51,662 nt of DNA from Massilia brevitalea (lineage in GTDB: Bacteria; Pseudomonadota; Gammaproteobacteria; Burkholderiales; Burkholderiaceae_D), in the NCBI RefSeq assembly GCF_030711405.1, contig NZ_JAULSI010000034.1, positions 1 through 51,662 on the forward strand, given 5' to 3'. Positions 40,648-51,662 of the stretch are shown piece by piece (position 1 is the first letter of the stretch; each line of letters begins with the position of its first letter). A model generated the notes under the pieces. The model did no database searches. It saw only the letters and a list, made by a program, of their open reading frames with translations, and was not told where the DNA came from. The position numbers and the translations under genes were made by a program.

Positions 40648-40757
40648 GCTTATGACTCCAAAAACCATCTTGCCGGCGCTGTACTGTTGCCCGGTAGAGG
40701 ATGGGGTTGAACATACGGGCAACATGCCCGTCTGCCTCGCACCATGTTAGCGGTGCT

Positions 40758-41525
40758 TTATTTCAGCTGGCTCTCTTGCGAGAGCGTGGCCAAAAACTTT
40801 TCGTCGGCGGCTGTCAGGCGCCCCGCCTGGCGGGCCTGCTCCAACAATTCCGGCCGCTTGTTCAGCGTCGCCTCCAGCATGCGCTGGCGGCGCCACTTGG
40901 TAATTTCTGCGTGGTTGCCGCCCATCAGGACCGGCGGCACCGGCATGTCTTCATACACTTCCGGACGCGTGTAATGCGGCGAATCGAGCAGGCCGTTGAC
41001 GAAGCTGTCTTCGACCGCCGAGGCATCGTCGCCCAGCACGCCGGGCAAGAGCCGCACCACTGCATCCATCAATGCCATCGCCGGCAATTCGCCGCCGGAG
41101 AGCACGAAATCGCCGAGAGAAATTTCCTCATCGACGACACGGTCCAGCAAACGCTGGTCCACCGCTTCGTAGCGGCCGCACAGGATGACGAGACCAGGCT
41201 CGTCTTTCAAGGCCGTCACGCGCTCGTGGGTCAGCGGTTTGCCTTGCGGCGACATGAAGACCACGCGCGGCGGCGGCAAGCCTCGTTCGACCTGGCGCGC
41301 CTTGGCCGCATTGATCGTTGCCTCGAGCGGCTTGGCCATCATCACCATCCCGGGGCCGCCGCCATACGGGCGGTCATCCACGGTGCGGTGGCGATCAGTC
41401 GTGAAATCGCGTGGATTCCACAAGGTCAGGCCCCAGCGTTCCTGCTCGAAGGCGCGCCGGGTCACACCCGACTGCGTCAACGCGGCAAACATTTCGGGAA
41501 AAAGGCTCACGACGTCAAACTGCAT
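40758..41525 (-). CDS. trmD: tRNA (guanine37-N1)-methyltransferase TrmD
   Basis: This 255-residue SPOUT-class enzyme methylates G37 of tRNAs that read CNN codons, preventing frameshifts. It starts MQFDVVSLFPEMFAAL. The knotted SAM site includes LVILCGRYEAVDQR and EISLGDFVLSGGELPAM, and PYGGGPGMVMMAKPL lies near the catalytic region. The catalytic Asp is expected in the flexible part after residue 160. The length is typical. It is between rimM (26-base gap) and rplS, the canonical order. Confidence 0.98.
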   Translation of the reverse strand: MQFDVVSLFPEMFAALTQSGVTRRAFEQERWGLTLWNPRDFTTDRHRTVDDRPYGGGPGMVMMAKPLEATINAAKARQVERGLPPPRVVFMSPQGKPLTHERVTALKDEPGLVILCGRYEAVDQRLLDRVVDEEISLGDFVLSGGELPAMALMDAVVRLLPGVLGDDASAVEDSFVNGLLDSPHYTRPEVYEDMPVPPVLMGGNHAEITKWRRQRMLEATLNKRPELLEQARQAGRLTAADEKFLATLSQESQLK

Positions 41526-41551
41526 CGGACTATCGTTTCATAGCGGAGGGG

Positions 41552-42130
41552 TCAAAAATCAAGACCCCAGTCCAGGGTAATCGTTTTTGCTGTGAGGTCG
41601 ACGGTTTTCACGAACTGGTCCACATAGGGCACCAGGCGTTCCGGCGCCTTCTCGGCACTGCCTGGAACGGGCACCGGCTCGATGCGCAAAATCGATTGCG
41701 CGCCGTTGCTCATCATGTCGGTCACCTTGCCGAGGGCTTCGCCCTGCAAATTGACCGCATCCAGGCCGATCAGGTCGGACCAGTAATATTCGTCTTCCTC
41801 GAGTTCGGGAAATGCGCTGCGTGCCACATGGACGGCCGCGCCTTTCAGCGCCTCCGCCAGGTTGCGGTCGCTCATCCCGACCAGGGTGGCGACCACGTCG
41901 CCGCCATGCATCTTTGCGGTCCGCACGGTGACGGACTGCGGGGCCGGCTTGTCGATTGACTTGTCAGCCGACTTGTCGAGCCACCAGGTCTTGACGCTCA
42001 GCAGCGCATCGGCGTCCGTCGAGAACGGCGTGACGCGGATGGCGCCGGCAATGCCATAGGCGCCGGAAACATACCCGACCTGAGTCAGGTCGTCGGGGGC
42101 TTGCGCCCCGCTTGCTGCTGAAGCGGTCAA
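41552..42130 (-). CDS. rimM: Ribosome maturation factor RimM
   Basis: This 192-residue protein has an N-terminal RimM domain beginning VGYVSGAYGIAGAIRVTPFS and a C-terminal PRC-barrel domain (from about 105, EYYWSDLIGLDAVNLQGEALG). It helps mature the 30S head around 16S helices 31 and 33 and binds S19. A small lysine/aspartate insertion (KSADKSIDKPA) lies in the first domain and looks like a short internal duplication. It is 17 bases after rpsP and 26 before trmD. Confidence 0.97.
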   Translation of the reverse strand: MTASAASGAQAPDDLTQVGYVSGAYGIAGAIRVTPFSTDADALLSVKTWWLDKSADKSIDKPAPQSVTVRTAKMHGGDVVATLVGMSDRNLAEALKGAAVHVARSAFPELEEDEYYWSDLIGLDAVNLQGEALGKVTDMMSNGAQSILRIEPVPVPGSAEKAPERLVPYVDQFVKTVDLTAKTITLDWGLDF

Positions 42131-42147
42131 ACCAGGCTTACCTGAAC

Positions 42148-42396
42148 TTAGGCAGCCGGGGTCTGCTGAGCGACCAGGCGAGCAACGGTTGGCGACAGTT
42201 GTGCGCCAACGCCTTGCCAGTAGGCCAGACGGTCCGCGGTGATCTTCAGGCCGACTTCAGCGCCCGAAGCCATCGGGTTGTAGAAGCCGATGCGCTCGAT
42301 GAAACGGCCGTCGCGGCGATTGCGCGAGTCGGTTGCAACGATGTTGAAGAACGGGCGCTTTTTTGCGCCGCCACGAGCCAAACGGATAACGACCAT
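42148..42396 (-). CDS. rpsP: 30S ribosomal protein S16
   Basis: This 82-residue protein starts MVVIRLARGGAKKRPFFNIV and contains ATDSRNRRDGRFIERIGFYN, the S16 signature. It is the first gene of the rpsP-rimM-trmD-rplS operon. The ATG at 42396 is the family start and follows a TTTTGGAATTATT leader, in which GGA serves as a weak ribosome site. The longer in-frame extension upstream runs through the promoter and is not coding. Confidence 0.98.
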   Translation of the reverse strand: MVVIRLARGGAKKRPFFNIVATDSRNRRDGRFIERIGFYNPMASGAEVGLKITADRLAYWQGVGAQLSPTVARLVAQQTPAA

Positions 42397-42436
42397 AATA
42401 ATTCCAAAAAGTTGTACTGGACGGAGAAAGCCGACG

Positions 42437-42466
42437 ATTATAGCGCGCAATGCCGCACAGCGGCAA
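42437..42466 (-). promoter_or_regulatory. Promoter of the rpsP ribosomal operon
   Basis: On the minus strand a perfect TATAAT (42442-42437) is preceded by an 18-base spacer and TTGCCG (42466-42461). A G+C-rich stretch follows the -10, as at stringently controlled ribosomal promoters. The leader to the rpsP ATG is about 34 bases. Confidence 0.65.
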
Positions 42467-42659
42467 GCGATATGACAACAGGGCGCGCGGTCCCGGCCGA
42501 ATTGCGCATTATGGCTGATTTTGCGCCGCACCGCTACCCACCTCATTTCCATGTTGTGGTGGCATCGTCAATTCGATACATGGCATTTACATAAAATGTG
42601 ATGCTTTTAAAATATTTATGAACCATACTTGCGCCTTTGTTTAACAAACTCCCGATCGC

Positions 42660-43073
42660 ATGCCTTACAAGAACAAGACGCTGGCGACCGCATTGGCGCT
42701 GTCCCTGGGCGGGCTGGGCGCGCACCGCTTCTACCTGCACGGCGGCGTCGACCGGATTGGCGTGCTGCATGCCTGCAGCCTGCCCGTTGCCGGCCTGCTG
42801 TATACCCGGACCGACGGCGGCGTCGACGTGTTCTTTGCGCTGCTGCCGCTGCTGGTCTCGTACATCGCCGCCTTCATTGCCGCCCTGGCCATCGGCCTGA
42901 CGCCGGACGGGAAATGGGACGCCCGCTTCAATACCGGCGCCGCCAAACGCACGGAGTCGACCTGGATCCTCGCCGTGCTGCTGGTAGCGACGCTGATGGT
43001 CGGTGCGACCGTGCTGATCGCCACGATCTCGCGCCTGTTCGACCTGATGTACACCGGCGGCGCCTACGGCTGA
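42660..43073 (+). CDS. TM2-domain membrane protein
   Basis: This 137-residue protein has the TM2 pattern KTLATALALSLGGLGAHRFYL (about 6-26). The GxxGAHRFY motif and a following helix pair form the domain. Two further hydrophobic segments follow (about 55-80 and 98-120). TM2 proteins are small inner-membrane proteins of unknown role. The ATG at 42660 has only a weak ribosome site; the region before it is AT-rich and probably holds its promoter. It diverges from the ribosomal operon. Confidence 0.8.
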   Translation: MPYKNKTLATALALSLGGLGAHRFYLHGGVDRIGVLHACSLPVAGLLYTRTDGGVDVFFALLPLLVSYIAAFIAALAIGLTPDGKWDARFNTGAAKRTESTWILAVLLVATLMVGATVLIATISRLFDLMYTGGAYG

Positions 43074-43186
43074 GCGCCCTCTCCTCTTGTTAAATGCCGC
43101 TCGGCCAGCGGTACTTCGGCAGCCTGTGATGTTACGAACGCGGCTGTGGTGCTTCGTTTAAGCGAGATCAAGCTCGGCGCTGAATC

Positions 43187-43214
43187 GTCGGGTGGGCACG
43201 AGTGCCCACCCGAC
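43187..43214. repeat. REP-like palindrome, perfect 13-bp arms
   Basis: GTCGGGTGGGCAC (43187-43199) and GTGCCCACCCGAC (43202-43214) are exact reverse complements around GA. It belongs to the same family as the repeats near 25282, 45160, 45195 and 51577, with a GGGTGGGN/NCCCACCC core. Confidence 0.85.
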
Positions 43215-43221
43215 GGAAAAC

Positions 43222-43246
43222 AAAAAAGCGGCCCGCAGGCCGCTTT
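43222..43246 (-). terminator. Rho-independent terminator after the acyl-CoA dehydrogenase gene
   Basis: AAAGCGGCC (43225-43233) pairs with GGCCGCTTT (43238-43246) around CGCA. On the minus strand the stem is followed by a T-run. It is 18 bases beyond the stop of the acyl-CoA dehydrogenase gene. Confidence 0.85.
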
Positions 43247-43264
43247 CGTATCGCAAGCGAGCGA

Positions 43265-45067
43265 TCAGAACTGCTCGATGTCCAGCGCCAGCACGCCGGC
43301 GCTGCCTTCGACGATCGCGCTGCGCAGACCCTGCGCACCCGACAGGATATGATCCGCAAAGAAGCGCGCCGTGGCGATCTTGGCGCGCAAGAAAGCGGCA
43401 TCGCCTTCGCCTGCTTCCAGTTTCTTCTGCGCGACCAGCGCTGCGCGCCCCATCTGCCAGCCGCCCAGCACGATGCCGGCCAGCTTCAGGTAGAGCACGG
43501 AACCGGCGAACACGCCCTTGATGTTCGGCTTGACGTTGGCCACCACGAAGTCGACCACCTCTTCCAGCGCCGCCGCACCCAGGCCCAGCTGCTTACTGAT
43601 TGCAGCAAAATCTGCGGCAAAATCGCCGCCCTGCAGCTCGCCCAGCGCAGCCTCGGTCTCGCGCACCTGGTCGATGATGGCCTTCGCCACCGCGCCGCCG
43701 TCACGTGCGGTCTTGCGGCCGACCAGGTCATTGGCCTGGATCGCGGTCGTGCCTTCGTAGATAGTCAGGATCTTGGCGTCGCGATAGTGCTGCGCGGCGC
43801 CGGTTTCCTCGATGAAGCCCATGCCGCCGTGCACCTGCACGCCGTCACGCGCGACGTTCTCGCTCATTTCGGTCGACCAGCCCTTGATGATCGGGACCAG
43901 GTATTCGTAGACGGCCAGGTTGGCGCGGCGCGTGGTGTCGTCGGCGTGGTAGTGGGCCACATCCGAAATGCCGGCGCCGACGTAGGCCAGCGCACGCGCG
44001 GCCTCGGTCTGGGCGCGCATCGACATCAGCATGCGGCGCACGTCCGGGTGGTGGATGATGGCGACCGGGCCGGCGGAGCCAGCGAGGTCGCGCGACTGCA
44101 CGCGTTCCTTGGCGAACGCCACTGCCTGCTGGTAGGCGCGCTCGGCCAGGCCGATGCCCTGCAGGCCGACGCCGAAGCGGGCCGCGTTCATCATGATGAA
44201 CATGTATTCCAGGCCGCGGTTTTCTTCGCCGACCAGGGTGCCGATGGCGCCGCCGTTGTCGCCGAACTGCAGCACGGCGGTCGGGCTGGCCTTGATGCCC
44301 AGCTTGTGCTCGATCGACACGCAGTGGGCGTCGTTGCGCTCGCCGGGCGTGCCGTCTTCGTTGATCATGAACTTCGGCACGATGAACAGCGAGATCCCCT
44401 TCACGCCCGGCGGCGCGTCCGGCGTGCGCGCCAGGACCAGGTGGATGATGTTCTCGGCCATGTCGTGCTCACCGTAGGTGATGTAGATCTTGGTGCCGAA
44501 GATTTTGTAGGTGCCGTCGTCCTGCGGCACGGCGCGGGTGCGCACGGCGGCCAGGTCCGAACCGGCCTGCGGCTCGGTCAGGTTCATGGTGCCGGTCCAT
44601 TTGCCGGTGACCAGCGGCTCGAGGTAGCGCGCCTTTTGCTCGCTTGATCCAGCGGTGAGGAGTGCTTCGATGGCGCCGTCCGACAGCAGGGCCACCAGGG
44701 CGAACGAAATCGAGGCCGCGTTCAGCATCTCGGTGCACGGCGTCGATACCAGCTTCGGCAGGCCCTGGCCGCCGAATTCGGTCGGGTGCTGCACGCCCTG
44801 CCAGCCGGATTCGGCGAAGGCCTGGAAGGCGACCTTGAAGCCGGCGGCGGTGGTCACCTGGCCGTCGTGCCAGAAGCTCGGCTCCTTGTCGCTCGGGTGG
44901 TTCAATGGGGCGATGACTTCGCCGCAGAATTTCGCGTTCTCTTCCAGCACCGCTTCCACGGTGTCGATGGTCGCGTCTTCGCAGCCAGGCAGCTGGGACA
45001 CGACGTTCAGGCCGGCCAGTTCGTTCATGACGAACAGCATGTCTTTGATCGGGGCTTGGTAGCTCAC
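43265..45067 (-). CDS. Acyl-CoA dehydrogenase with C-terminal extension
   Basis: This 600-residue flavoenzyme is longer than short-chain enzymes because of a C-terminal acyl-CoA dehydrogenase-like extension (about 470-600). The N-terminal and middle domains show TGTMNLTEPQAGSDL (flavin contact) and the FGTKIYITYGEHDM strand. The FAD-binding helical domain has VQVHGGMGFIEETGAAQHYR and RDAKILTIYEGTTAIQ, where the catalytic Glu is expected. It oxidises acyl-CoA and passes electrons to ETF, encoded just upstream. The GTG start at 45067 follows GGAG with a five-base spacer. Chain-length preference is unknown. Confidence 0.93.
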   Translation of the reverse strand: MSYQAPIKDMLFVMNELAGLNVVSQLPGCEDATIDTVEAVLEENAKFCGEVIAPLNHPSDKEPSFWHDGQVTTAAGFKVAFQAFAESGWQGVQHPTEFGGQGLPKLVSTPCTEMLNAASISFALVALLSDGAIEALLTAGSSEQKARYLEPLVTGKWTGTMNLTEPQAGSDLAAVRTRAVPQDDGTYKIFGTKIYITYGEHDMAENIIHLVLARTPDAPPGVKGISLFIVPKFMINEDGTPGERNDAHCVSIEHKLGIKASPTAVLQFGDNGGAIGTLVGEENRGLEYMFIMMNAARFGVGLQGIGLAERAYQQAVAFAKERVQSRDLAGSAGPVAIIHHPDVRRMLMSMRAQTEAARALAYVGAGISDVAHYHADDTTRRANLAVYEYLVPIIKGWSTEMSENVARDGVQVHGGMGFIEETGAAQHYRDAKILTIYEGTTAIQANDLVGRKTARDGGAVAKAIIDQVRETEAALGELQGGDFAADFAAISKQLGLGAAALEEVVDFVVANVKPNIKGVFAGSVLYLKLAGIVLGGWQMGRAALVAQKKLEAGEGDAAFLRAKIATARFFADHILSGAQGLRSAIVEGSAGVLALDIEQF

Positions 45068-45092
45068 GATATCTCCTCAGAATGGATGTAAA

Positions 45093-45128
45093 ACAGGCCA
45101 CGACAGCCGGATGGGCAGCGTGGCCTGT
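45093..45128 (-). terminator. Hairpin between etfA and the acyl-CoA dehydrogenase gene
   Basis: ACAGGCCACG (45093-45102) pairs with CGTGGCCTGT (45119-45128) as a perfect 10-bp stem; the minus-strand side ends in TTTT. It can terminate the etfBA transcript before the acyl-CoA dehydrogenase gene. Confidence 0.65.
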
Positions 45129-45159
45129 GTGTATCTCGTTCGTAACGGTGCGCGCAAAT

Positions 45160-45214
45160 GGTGGGTACAAGTACCCACCCTACAAGCACCGTCGGGTGGG
45201 TTCTCGAACCCACC
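45160..45214. repeat. Pair of REP-like palindromes after etfA
   Basis: GGTGGGTAC/GTACCCACC (45160-45179) and GGTGGGTT/AACCCACC (45195-45214) are two adjacent members of the repeat family seen at 25282, 43187 and 51577. They lie between the etfA stop and the acyl-CoA dehydrogenase leader. Confidence 0.8.
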
Positions 45215-45222
45215 ATCACAAA

Positions 45223-46155
<933 letters not shown>

Positions 46156-46169
46156 GATGTGTCCTATAT

Positions 46170-46919
46170 TTAGATGACTTTGGCTTCGTTGCGCAGCTTG
46201 GCAACGAGGGTGGCGACGTCCGGCACCTTCACGCCGGCCGAGCGCTTGGCCGGCTCGACGACTTTCAGGGTCTTCAGGCGCGGTGCGACGTCAACACCCA
46301 GGTCTTCCGGCTTGACGGTTTCCAGCGGCTTTTTCTTGGCCTTCATGATGTTCGGCAGCGTCACGTAGCGCGGCTCGTTCAGGCGCAGGTCGGTGGTGAC
46401 GATGGCAGGAAGCGTCAAAGCAACAGTTTCCAGGCCGCCGTCGACTTCGCGGGTCACGGTGACCTTGCCGTCTTCCAGCACCACTTTCGAGGCGAAGGTC
46501 GCCTGTGGCCAGCCCAGCAGGGCCGCCAGCATCTGGCCGGTCTGGTTCGAGTCGTCGTCGATGGCCTGCTTGCCCAGGATGATCAGCTGCGGCTGCTCCT
46601 TGTCGGCCAGCGCCTTCATGATCTTGGCCACGGCCAGCGGCTCGGTCTCGCCCGAGGTTTCCACCAGGATGCCGCGGTCGGCGCCGATCGCCATGCCGGT
46701 GCGCAGGGTTTCCTGGCACTGCGGCACACCGATCGAGACGGCCACCACCTCGGTGACCTTGCCAGCTTCCTTCAAACGGGTCGCTTCTTCGAGTGCGATC
46801 TCGTCGAACGGGTTCATCGACATTTTGACGTTGGCGATATCGACGCCGCTGCCGTCGGACTTGACGCGGACCTTGACGTTATAGTCGACCACGCGTTTGA
46901 CGGGTACCAGGACTTTCAT
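46170..46919 (-). CDS. etfB: Electron transfer flavoprotein subunit beta
   Basis: This 249-residue protein starts MKVLVPVKRVVDYNVKVRV and contains MSMNPFDEIALEEATRLKE, the ETF-beta signature near AMP-binding residues. LIILGKQAIDDDSNQTGQM is also conserved. It holds AMP and forms a heterodimer with EtfA. It is the first gene of the etfBA unit, with a clear promoter and palindrome upstream. The two subunits are separated by 14 bases. Confidence 0.97.
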   Translation of the reverse strand: MKVLVPVKRVVDYNVKVRVKSDGSGVDIANVKMSMNPFDEIALEEATRLKEAGKVTEVVAVSIGVPQCQETLRTGMAIGADRGILVETSGETEPLAVAKIMKALADKEQPQLIILGKQAIDDDSNQTGQMLAALLGWPQATFASKVVLEDGKVTVTREVDGGLETVALTLPAIVTTDLRLNEPRYVTLPNIMKAKKKPLETVKPEDLGVDVAPRLKTLKVVEPAKRSAGVKVPDVATLVAKLRNEAKVI

Positions 46920-46969
46920 AGGTGTGCCTTTGAAAAATTGAAGAGGTAGACTTGGCTAAAGTGGCCTAG

Positions 46970-47017
46970 ATTATAAGAGATAAAATGCCGCCAAACCGGA
47001 TTAAAGCACGATCGTGC
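46970..47017 (-). promoter_or_regulatory. Promoter and palindromic operator upstream of etfBA
   Basis: A TATAAT -10 lies at 46975-46970 on the minus strand, about 50 bases before etfB. The perfect 12-base palindrome GCACGATCGTGC (47006-47017), flanked by AAA and a T-run, lies 30 bases upstream of it. A related half-site (AGCACGAT on the minus strand) occurs near 47045-47052. The -35 box is weak. The arrangement suggests a TetR-type repressor of fatty-acid metabolism or an activator. Confidence 0.55.
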
Positions 47018-47127
47018 GATTTTTGGCTAGAGTGAACCTTCGAAATCGTGCTCAACGAATAAAAATTGGCGTGATCGGAAGACGAACGGGGCAAGGAACT
47101 GCCCCGCCGGAAGGTGCAAGCAAACGC

Positions 47128-47385
47128 TTACTTGCGGCGCATCAGGAAGGTGAACTCACCGTTTTCAACGGTGTGGGCCAGCAGCGCGTTGCCGGTCTGT
47201 TTAGCAAATGCCTGGAAGTCACGCACGGAGCCGGTGTCGGTGGCCACGATGCGCAGCACCTGGCCGCTCTCCATCTCGGCCAGCGCCTTCTTTGCTTTCA
47301 GGATGGGCAAGGGACAGTTCAGTCCGCGCGCATCCAGGTCTTTCTGGAACTCCATGGTATCAATGTCGATAGTGAGGTCGCTCAT
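47128..47385 (-). CDS. TusA-family sulfurtransferase-like protein
   Basis: This 85-residue protein has the TusA/YeeD fold, with the single active cysteine in RGLNCPLPILKAKKAL (CPxP motif, about Cys24). TusA relays persulfide sulfur for tRNA 2-thiolation; other family members act in different sulfur trafficking. The full-length ATG at 47385 is used; a second ATG at residue 11 is possible. It stands alone, 200 bases upstream of etfB on the same strand in a reversed sense of flow: it would be transcribed towards etfB. The role beyond sulfur transfer cannot be told. Confidence 0.88.
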   Translation of the reverse strand: MSDLTIDIDTMEFQKDLDARGLNCPLPILKAKKALAEMESGQVLRIVATDTGSVRDFQAFAKQTGNALLAHTVENGEFTFLMRRK

Positions 47386-47583
47386 CGCTCGCCTGCAAAG
47401 TGGTGGTACTGAAATCGCATACTACTCCAATTCGGGCAGTATGACGCAGCGCACCAAAATAGTCACACATTGTTGCAGGGGTACAACCAGAATGTAAAAA
47501 TGACCAGAACGCTTGCACCGCTGTGCAACATGTGCTCATCAATAAGCACTGCGACGGTGCAAACCAACTTGCTTATTGTTCGA

Positions 47584-48591
47584 CTATTGCTCGACCAGCT
47601 CGACGCGGCGGTTCTTCTGGCGGCCCTCGTCACGCCGGTTCGAGGCCAGCGGCGCATACGCCGCCACGCCCTTGGCCGACAGGCGTTTCGGGTCGACCTG
47701 GTAGCCGGCGACCAGGGCCTTGACCACGGCATCGGCGCGCTGCTGCGACAGCGCCAGGTTCTGGGCCAGCACGCCCTGGTTGTCGGTATGGCCGACCACG
47801 AAGACTTTCAGCTTCGGGTCCTGCTGCAGCATCTTGGCCATCTCGGCCAGCGCCGGCTGCGAATCCGGCTTCACGTCCGCCTTGCCGGTGTCGAAGTAGA
47901 CGCCATACACCGCCACCTTGCCTTCATCGGCGATGCCCTTGGCCATCTCGGCCGCGTTCAGGTTGGCGGCGACCTTGCCGGTTTCCATGGGCTTGCCCTC
48001 GACGATCTCGAGATAGATGCCGCCCTTGAAGTTCTTCACCGGCGCGACGACATACGTGGCCACGTGCACCGCCGAGCCATCCGGACGCGTACCGCTGGCC
48101 AGCAGGTAGCGCATGTCGCGCCGGCCATAATTGAACGGCGACCACTCGTTATGCCTGCCCTTGACAAACTTGTTGCCCAGGCGCTGGGTGAGCCAGTATT
48201 CGCCGAAATCGTCGCCGCAGGTTTCCTTGGCACAGGTGAACACGGTCTTCATGCCGGCCTTGTCCAGCGCAGCCTGGTAGTTGCGCATGACCTCGAGCGG
48301 AGAGCGTTCCGCCGGGTAGTTGTAGGCAATCCGGGTGAGCTTGCCTTCCAGTGTCAACGACTTCTCGAACACCGGACGGCGCTCCTTGTCGTGGTAACGT
48401 TTGCCGGCCGGCAACATGGCTGCGTCGAAAGCCTTGACCTCGTAGCCGACCATCGTCGCGCCTTCGTAGCGCGACAGCAGCGGGTGGTCCTGTGCGCCCG
48501 TGACGGTGTCGCCGGCCGGCGCCCTGGCCCAGGCCGGCGCGCCGGAGGCAGTCACGAACAGCAGCAGTGCAGCAAGCCCATGGCGTCGCAT
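47584..48591 (-). CDS. OmpA-family envelope protein with DUF4892-like front half
   Basis: This 335-residue exported protein starts at the ATG at 48591, preceded by AAGGAA, and has a signal peptide of about 22 residues (ending PAWARA). The front half (about 25-215) resembles the DUF4892/OmpA-associated domain. The C-terminal OmpA-like domain (about 220-335) contains VYFDTGKADVKPDSQPAL, FVVGHTDNQGVLAQNLALSQ and a basic NRRVELVEQ end, which binds peptidoglycan. There is no obvious beta-barrel, so it is probably a periplasmic or lipid-free wall-binding protein. An earlier in-frame ATG lacks a ribosome site. Confidence 0.87.
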   Translation of the reverse strand: MRRHGLAALLLFVTASGAPAWARAPAGDTVTGAQDHPLLSRYEGATMVGYEVKAFDAAMLPAGKRYHDKERRPVFEKSLTLEGKLTRIAYNYPAERSPLEVMRNYQAALDKAGMKTVFTCAKETCGDDFGEYWLTQRLGNKFVKGRHNEWSPFNYGRRDMRYLLASGTRPDGSAVHVATYVVAPVKNFKGGIYLEIVEGKPMETGKVAANLNAAEMAKGIADEGKVAVYGVYFDTGKADVKPDSQPALAEMAKMLQQDPKLKVFVVGHTDNQGVLAQNLALSQQRADAVVKALVAGYQVDPKRLSAKGVAAYAPLASNRRDEGRQKNRRVELVEQ

Positions 48592-48694
48592 GCGTATTCC
48601 TTGAAGTAGCAAATAACCAAGGGATTGTAAGGATGAGATGACCAGGCGGCAATGCCTAGTCATCCTGCATACGCAATCGTGCGTGGCGGACGGG

Positions 48695-48723
48695 CCAAAA
48701 AAAACGCCGCATGACGCGGCGTT
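48695..48723 (-). terminator. Rho-independent terminator after alaS
   Basis: AACGCCGC (48703-48710) pairs with GCGGCGTT (48716-48723) around ATGAC; on the minus strand the stem is followed by eight or more T. It lies about 30 bases beyond the alaS stop. Confidence 0.88.
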
Positions 48724-48755
48724 CCTGGAGCAGGCTTCCTGGAGAGGATGAATGC

Positions 48756-51365
<2,610 letters not shown>

Positions 51366-51470
51366 GTTGGCGGATGCGGAAAGAGAGCAGTACGGTATAT
51401 AAAGAAACGATTATATCAGTCAGTTGTGACTTATTTGCATGGCGTGCAAGGCGGGGTTTTGCCACTGGTA

Positions 51471-51571
51471 GAGGTTGTGAAAAAATTGTCAGGGCAAGGC
51501 GCCGAGTCGAAGACAGTACGAGCGTACGGCGAGACGACGCAACGCCGCCATGGCGATTTTTTCACAACCTC
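51471..51571. mobile_element. 101-bp MITE-like palindromic element
   Basis: The ends GAGGTTGTGAAAAAAT (51471-51486) and its exact complement (51556-51571) are 16-bp perfect terminal inverted repeats. The interior (with a GTAC-gagc-GTAC hairpin) is also largely self-complementary. A GTA trinucleotide flanks each side, a possible 3-bp target duplication. It encodes nothing. This is consistent with a miniature inverted-repeat element, or a REP-like structured repeat. Confidence 0.6.
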
Positions 51572-51599
51572 GTAGGGTGGGCTCTTGAGCCCACGCGGA
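51572..51599. repeat. REP-like palindrome abutting the MITE-like element
   Basis: GTGGGCTC (51577-51584) and GAGCCCAC (51587-51594) flank TT. The leading GTAGGG and trailing GCGG match the repeat family at 25282. The rest of the right edge (51600-51662) has nothing recognisable. Confidence 0.7.
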
Positions 51600-51662
51600 T
51601 TGAAGATACCGATAACGGCCCAGGCAACAGCCCCATTTGCGTATGCACGTGGTTTTCAAGCG

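Overview
The window is GC-rich bacterial chromosome from a betaproteobacterium, most likely Oxalobacteraceae (Massilia or a close relative). The evidence is the gene content and order: rpsP-rimM-trmD-rplS followed by a NUDIX hydrolase and a CobD/CbiB-family membrane protein, a DUF3579 gene, gspA-gspB, an etfB-etfA/acyl-CoA dehydrogenase block, and palindromic REP-like intergenic repeats. No integrase, transposase, CRISPR array, tRNA or rRNA was recognised. Most of the window reads as core or shell chromosome. The clearest accessory module is a small type VI secretion cassette at the left end.

Layout. 1-0.6 kb: degenerate repeats and hairpins. 0.6-1.9 kb: an orphan Hcp, an amidase-type effector and a probable immunity protein. 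2-5.8 kb: a DJ-1/PfpI protein, the DnaJ-like CbpA, a MATE exporter and a small exported protein. 6-14.4 kb: an S9 dipeptidyl peptidase, an exported beta-helix protein, two CsbD stress proteins flanking an AI-2E-family transporter, a methyltransferase and an M13 metallopeptidase. 14.6-19.3 kb: fliT and yjfB, each behind a near-perfect sigma-28 promoter, with a short FimV-like protein, fumC, an S4 RNA-binding protein and a DUF883-like protein between them. 19.3-23.1 kb: a leftward cluster of two unknown small genes, gspA, gspB and mobB. 23-25.2 kb: a metal-dependent hydrolase and a DUF2807/GIN protein with an exceptionally regular two-rung repeat. 25.2-30.1 kb: an amino-sugar operon (kinase, nagA, SIS-type deaminase, GH3 hexosaminidase) behind a clear promoter and phased operator-like repeats. 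30.3-40.2 kb: a TPR protein, a flavodoxin-like reductase, a GNAT acetyltransferase, an SDR, an M16 protease, a CBS protein with an FNR-type box, DUF3579, CobD-like and NUDIX genes. 40.2-43.1 kb: the ribosomal operon and a TM2 protein. 43.2-47.4 kb: acyl-CoA dehydrogenase, etfA, etfB and a TusA-like protein. 47.6-51.4 kb: an OmpA-family protein and alaS. The right edge holds a 101-bp MITE-like palindrome abutting a REP-like repeat.

How the genes work together. The kinase, NagA, SIS deaminase and GH3 enzyme together turn amino-sugar oligomers (chitin or peptidoglycan fragments) into central metabolites. EtfAB passes electrons from the acyl-CoA dehydrogenase to the respiratory chain. GspA and GspB help assemble a type II secretin encoded elsewhere. 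FliT and YjfB look like members of a dispersed late-flagellar regulon. The most unusual observations are the six perfect 39-residue double repeats of the GIN protein, the two sigma-28 promoters (one inside the end of mobB), the phased amino-sugar operators, and the orphan effector-immunity cassette.
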